A stretch of 35,182 bases of DNA from Kordia sp964351775 (GTDB lineage Bacteria > Bacteroidota > Bacteroidia > Flavobacteriales > Flavobacteriaceae). A program made the position numbers and the translations under genes. The notes under the pieces were generated by a model that worked only from the letters and a program-made list of their open reading frames with translations, was not told the DNA's origin and did no database searches. The stretch's first letter is position 1, and the number at the start of each line of letters is the position of its first letter. This document shows, piece after piece, positions 32,220 through 35,182 of this stretch. The stretch is from assembly GCA_964351775.1 (NCBI GenBank), contig CAYGPQ010000049.1, positions 1 to 35,182 of the forward strand, in the 5' to 3' direction.

Positions 32220-32230
32220 AGTTTATAATT

Positions 32231-32500
32231 TTACCAACTTGCCTTTTTAACTCCAGGAATTAATCCTTTGTTAGCCATTTCTCTAAACATTACACGAGAA
32301 ACACCAAATTGACGCATATATCCTTTTGGTCTTCCTGTAAGTTTGCAACGATTGTGCATACGAACTGGAGAGGCATTTTTAGGTAGCTTTTGTAATCCTT
32401 CGAAATCTCCAGCTTCTTTCAAAGCTTTTCTTTTCTCAGCATATTTAGCAACCGTTTTTGCTCTTTTCACCTCGCGGGCTTTCATTGATTCTTTAGCCAT
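32231..32500 (-). CDS. rpsN: 30S ribosomal protein S14 (uS14), zinc-free long form
   Basis: 89 aa, the long S14 type without the CxxC zinc motif. The C-terminal core RMHNRCKLTGRPKGYMRQFG and SRVMFREMANKGLIPGVKKASW is canonical. Its ATG follows the rplE stop after two bases (TAATTATG). Confidence 0.98.
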   Translation of the reverse strand: MAKESMKAREVKRAKTVAKYAEKRKALKEAGDFEGLQKLPKNASPVRMHNRCKLTGRPKGYMRQFGVSRVMFREMANKGLIPGVKKASW

Positions 32501-32502
32501 AA

Positions 32503-33054
32503 TTAATTCTTTTTAAAAGGTAATCCTAGTTCAGTTAATAATGATTTAGCTTCTTTGTCAGTTGCCGCAGAAGTTACAAATGTGATATCCATTCCAGCAA
32601 TTCTATTTACCTTATCGATATCTATTTCTGGAAAAATAATTTGCTCAGTAACTCCTAAGTTATAATTACCTCTTCCATCAAAACCATTTGCTTTGATTCC
32701 ACCAAAATCTCTTACACGTGGTAAGGCTGAAGTAGTTAATCTATCAAGGAACTCGTACATCTTTTCTCCTCTTAACGTAACTTTTACACCAATTGGCATT
32801 CCTTTACGTAATTTGAAAGTTGCAACATCCTTTTTAGATATTGTAGGAATAGCTTTTTGTCCTGTAATTTTCTCAAACTCTTCAATAGCGTGATCAATTA
32901 ATTTCTTGTCAGCTACTGCACCACCAACACCTCTACTTAAAACAATTTTTTCAAGTTTTGGCACTTGCATTACGTTATTGTAACTGAATTCTTCTGTAAG
33001 AGCTTGGATAACTCTATCCTTGTACTCTTGTTTTAATCTTGGAATATAAGCCAT
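32503..33054 (-). CDS. rplE: 50S ribosomal protein L5 (uL5)
   Basis: 183 aa, 5S rRNA-binding. Landmarks are PKLEKIVLSRGVGGAVADKK (about residues 32-51), ISKKDVATFKLRKGMPIGVKVTLRG, and LPRVRDFGGIKANGFDGRGNY. Its start follows the rplX stop by two bases (TAGTTATG). Confidence 0.98.
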   Translation of the reverse strand: MAYIPRLKQEYKDRVIQALTEEFSYNNVMQVPKLEKIVLSRGVGGAVADKKLIDHAIEEFEKITGQKAIPTISKKDVATFKLRKGMPIGVKVTLRGEKMYEFLDRLTTSALPRVRDFGGIKANGFDGRGNYNLGVTEQIIFPEIDIDKVNRIAGMDITFVTSAATDKEAKSLLTELGLPFKKN

Positions 33055-33056
33055 AA

Positions 33057-33368
33057 CTATAATACTTCATTAGATTTCTTAGAAAACCTTACTTTCTTAT
33101 CACCTTCCATTCGGTAACCTACTCTTGTTGTTTCTCCTTTTGAAGTCAACAAAGATAAGTTAGATATTTGGATTGGTGCTTCCTTTTTAACGATTCCACC
33201 TTGAGGATTTTGTGCACTAGGCTTTTGATGCTTAGATACCATATTTATTCCTTCAACAATCGCTTTGTTTTTTTCACGAAGTATAGTTAGCACTTTACCT
33301 TCAGATCCTTTATGATCTCCAGCAATTACTTTTACTACATCTCCTGATTTTATCTTTAGTTTTGTCAT
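33057..33368 (-). CDS. rplX: 50S ribosomal protein L24 (uL24)
   Basis: 103 aa from ATG 33368 (MTKLKIKSGDVVKVIAGDHK). An in-frame TTG at 33377 adds three residues but is less likely. The KOW motif GDVVKVIAGDHKGSEGKVLTI and the KHQKPSAQNPQGGIVKKEAPI segment identify L24. It lies 13 bp after rplN. Confidence 0.97.
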   Translation of the reverse strand: MTKLKIKSGDVVKVIAGDHKGSEGKVLTILREKNKAIVEGINMVSKHQKPSAQNPQGGIVKKEAPIQISNLSLLTSKGETTRVGYRMEGDKKVRFSKKSNEVL

Positions 33369-33381
33369 CTTAAACAATGTA

Positions 33382-33750
33382 TTAAAGCACCTCAGGTGCT
33401 AATGATACAATTTTCATGAATTGCTTATCACGAAGTTCTCTGGCAACCGGTCCGAAAACACGAGTTCCTCTCATTTCCCCTGTTGGGTTTAAAAGAACAC
33501 ATGCGTTATCATCGAATCTTATGTAAGATCCATCAGGTCTTCTTACTTCTTTCTTAGTACGTACAACAACTGCTGTAGAAACTTGTCCTTTCTTAACACT
33601 ACCGTTAGGAGTTGCATCTTTTACAGATACAACGATTTTGTCTCCTACAGAAGCGTATCTTCTTTTTGTTCCACCTAGAACACGAATAGTTAAAACTTCT
33701 TTAGCTCCCGTGTTATCTGCTACTTTTAATCTTGATTCTTGTTGTACCAT
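33382..33750 (-). CDS. rplN: 50S ribosomal protein L14 (uL14)
   Basis: 122 aa, the invariant length of L14, starting MVQQESRLKVADNTGAKEVL. It contains GDKIVVSVKDATPNGSVKKG and RVFGPVARELRDKQFMKIVS. Coupled to rpsQ through TAATTATG. Confidence 0.98.
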   Translation of the reverse strand: MVQQESRLKVADNTGAKEVLTIRVLGGTKRRYASVGDKIVVSVKDATPNGSVKKGQVSTAVVVRTKKEVRRPDGSYIRFDDNACVLLNPTGEMRGTRVFGPVARELRDKQFMKIVSLAPEVL

Positions 33751-33752
33751 AA

Positions 33753-34010
33753 TTACTTAGCTCTTTCAATGATTTCAACTAATCTCCAACATTTGGTTTT
33801 ACTCAATGGACGTGTTTCCATTATTTTTACTGTATCACCAATGTTACAATCGTTCTTTTCGTCGTGTGCAACATATTTCTTTGTTTTTAACACGAACTTA
33901 CCGTACATAGCATGTTTTACACGTTTAACTTCAGAAACCACAATTGATTTCGTCATTTTATTACTTGTAACAACACCTATTCTCTCTTTTCTTAAATTTC
34001 TTTTTTCCAT
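33753..34010 (-). CDS. rpsQ: 30S ribosomal protein S17 (uS17)
   Basis: 85 aa with the OB-fold signature RKERIGVVTSNKMTKSIVV, HAMYGKFVLKTKKYVAHDEK, and the GDTVKIMETRPLSKTKCWRL motif. It lies 18 bp after rpmC. Confidence 0.98.
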   Translation of the reverse strand: MEKRNLRKERIGVVTSNKMTKSIVVSEVKRVKHAMYGKFVLKTKKYVAHDEKNDCNIGDTVKIMETRPLSKTKCWRLVEIIERAK

Positions 34011-34028
34011 CTGTCAGTAGAATTCAAT

Positions 34029-34220
34029 TTATTGCAATTCTCTTTTAGTTAGTTCAGTAGCTATCCTAGCAACTGTTCTTCTCGCAAATCGCAACTGAAT
34101 TGGATTTTCTAGAGGAGAAATAGCGTTTGCAAATTTTAAATCTGCATAGCTTTTTTTAGACTCCGTTAATTTCTCTTGTAACTCAGCTACAGATAAATCT
34201 TTAATTTCTGATTGTTTCAT
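34029..34220 (-). CDS. rpmC: 50S ribosomal protein L29 (uL29)
   Basis: 63 aa, two helices. It starts MKQSEIKDLSVAELQEKLTE and contains the RFARRTVARIATELTKRE motif. Near the exit tunnel it serves as part of the trigger factor and SRP docking site. It lies 12 bp after rplP. Confidence 0.97.
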   Translation of the reverse strand: MKQSEIKDLSVAELQEKLTESKKSYADLKFANAISPLENPIQLRFARRTVARIATELTKRELQ

Positions 34221-34232
34221 AACTTATAAAAA

Positions 34233-34652
34233 TTAAGCCTCGAAATCTCGAGCTACAATAAACTTAGTTTTAACTGGTAATTTTTGAGCAGCTAAGCGCA
34301 ATGCTTCTTTGGCTACTTCCATAGGAACGCCACCTACTTCAAAAATAATTCTTCCAGGTTTCACAACAGCTGCCCAATATTCTGGAGCACCTTTACCTTT
34401 ACCCATACGTACTTCAAGCGGCTTCTTTGTAATTGGCTTGTCTGGGAAAATCTTAATCCATAATTGACCTTCTCTTTTCATGAAACGAGTTGCCGCAACA
34501 CGGGCTGCTTCAATTTGACGAGATGTCAAAAAATCTGAATCTAATGATTTAATACCAAACATACCGTTAGAAAGTAAGTGACCTCTACCAGAGTTCCCTT
34601 TCATACGCCCTTTCTGTACTTTACGATATTTTGTTCTTTTTGGCTGTAACAT
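34233..34652 (-). CDS. rplP: 50S ribosomal protein L16 (uL16)
   Basis: 139 aa starting MLQPKRTKYRKVQKGRMKGN. The conserved loop PLEVRMGKGKGAPEYWAAVV (about residues 78-97) reaches toward the peptidyl transferase centre. The C-terminal part contains AKEALRLAAQKLPVKTKFI. It lies 20 bp after rpsC. Confidence 0.98.
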   Translation of the reverse strand: MLQPKRTKYRKVQKGRMKGNSGRGHLLSNGMFGIKSLDSDFLTSRQIEAARVAATRFMKREGQLWIKIFPDKPITKKPLEVRMGKGKGAPEYWAAVVKPGRIIFEVGGVPMEVAKEALRLAAQKLPVKTKFIVARDFEA

Positions 34653-34672
34653 TTTTCTTTTACTTTAAAAAA

Positions 34673-35182
34673 TTACTTTCTACGACGAGGTTTTCCTTTA
34701 GCAGGCGAATTACTAGTTCCAACTTTTCCTGATTGCTTTTTAGCCATCCCTACTAATGGAGATAATTCTCTTTTTCCGTAAACCTCACCTTTCATGATCC
34801 ACACTTTAACTCCCAATCTACCGTAAGTAGTATGAGCTTCGTGAAGTGTATAATCGATGTCTGCTCTGAAAGTTGATAAAGGAATACGACCATCTTTGTA
34901 AGATTCTGATCGTGCCATTTCTGCTCCGTTTAAACGTCCAGAAATTTGCACTTTAATACCTTCTGCGTTCATTCGCATTGCAGCAGCGATAGCCATTTTG
35001 ATTGCTCTTCTGTACGAAATTCTGTTTTCGATTTGACGAGCAATACTAGCTGCAACTAGATTAGCATCCAGTTCAGGTCTTTTAATTTCAAAGATATTGA
35101 TCTGCACTTCTTTACCAGTAATCTTCTTAAGCTCTTCTTTCAACTTGTCTACCTCTTGACCACCTTTACCAATAATGATACC
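34673..35182 (-). CDS. rpsC: 30S ribosomal protein S3 (uS3), cut by the window edge
   Basis: The reading frame is open to base 35182, so the visible 169 residues are the C-terminal two thirds of S3. The first codons encode GIIIGKGGQEVDKLKEEL, the GxxG loop of the KH domain. The C-terminal domain contains AEGIKVQISGRLNGAEMARS, the PLSTFRADIDYTLHEAHTTY motif and GVKVWIMKGE. A basic tail ends GKPRRRK. The N-terminus lies outside the window; this is not a gene truncation. Confidence 0.97.
   Translation of the reverse strand, partial: GIIIGKGGQEVDKLKEELKKITGKEVQINIFEIKRPELDANLVAASIARQIENRISYRRAIKMAIAAAMRMNAEGIKVQISGRLNGAEMARSESYKDGRIPLSTFRADIDYTLHEAHTTYGRLGVKVWIMKGEVYGKRELSPLVGMAKKQSGKVGTSNSPAKGKPRRRK

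Noticed and set aside
34673..35143. Short S3 protein starting at an internal TTG
   Set aside because: The frame stays open to the window edge and encodes the KH-domain GKGG loop, so the gene is cut by the window, not short.

Overview
The window comes from a low-GC member of the Bacteroidota, almost certainly a marine Flavobacteriaceae. The grounds are: FecR proteins of the DUF4974 type, flavobacterial intergenic repeat sequences, TAnnTTTG-like -7 promoter boxes, poor Shine-Dalgarno sequences, and a double-glycine RiPP leader of the kind abundant in genera such as Kordia. The genus is an inference from memory, not a computed result.

Left part (1-6.4 kb): a 130-bp tandem repeat array runs off the left edge. 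Next comes a lipoprotein with a C-terminal LamG-like domain on the minus strand, with a strong terminator. Divergent from it is a cell-surface-signalling set: ECF sigma factor, FecR anti-sigma factor and a TonB-dependent receptor with an N-terminal STN-like domain. The receptor starts at a GTG that overlaps the fecR stop.

Middle-left part (6.5-17.8 kb): a tricorn-type S41 protease, arginyl-tRNA synthetase (argS) with an apparent extra segment, an Rrf2 regulator with four clustered cysteines, an exported protein of unknown function, a two-gene operon of guanidine-modifying-superfamily hydrolases (DDAH-like and CtlX), and citrate synthase (gltA).

Accessory island (18.0-20.65 kb): between gltA and enolase (eno) lie a three-gene minus-strand operon and, divergent from it, an orphan class I lanthipeptide-like precursor. 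The operon encodes a membrane-anchored transglutaminase-like protein, a DUF350-like membrane protein and a 156-aa protein of unknown function. The precursor gene has no modification enzyme beside it. This island is the best candidate for an undescribed system.

Right part (20.7-35.2 kb, all minus strand): eno, a lipoprotein resembling a papain-fold amidase but with Gln where His is expected, carA, an FkbM-type methyltransferase, and then the ribosomal protein supercluster. In transcription order the cluster reads rpsC (cut by the window edge), rplP, rpmC, rpsQ, rplN, rplX, rplE, rpsN, rpsH, rplF, rplR, rpsE, rpmD, rplO, secY, infA, rpmJ, rpsM, rpsK, rpsD, rpoA, rplQ, and ends at a strong terminator. 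rpmJ and rpmD were found by reading the sequence directly. Two intercistronic gaps in the cluster, before rpsD and before rpsH, can fold and may be autoregulatory sites.

No rRNA, tRNA, IS element, phage gene or CRISPR array was seen.
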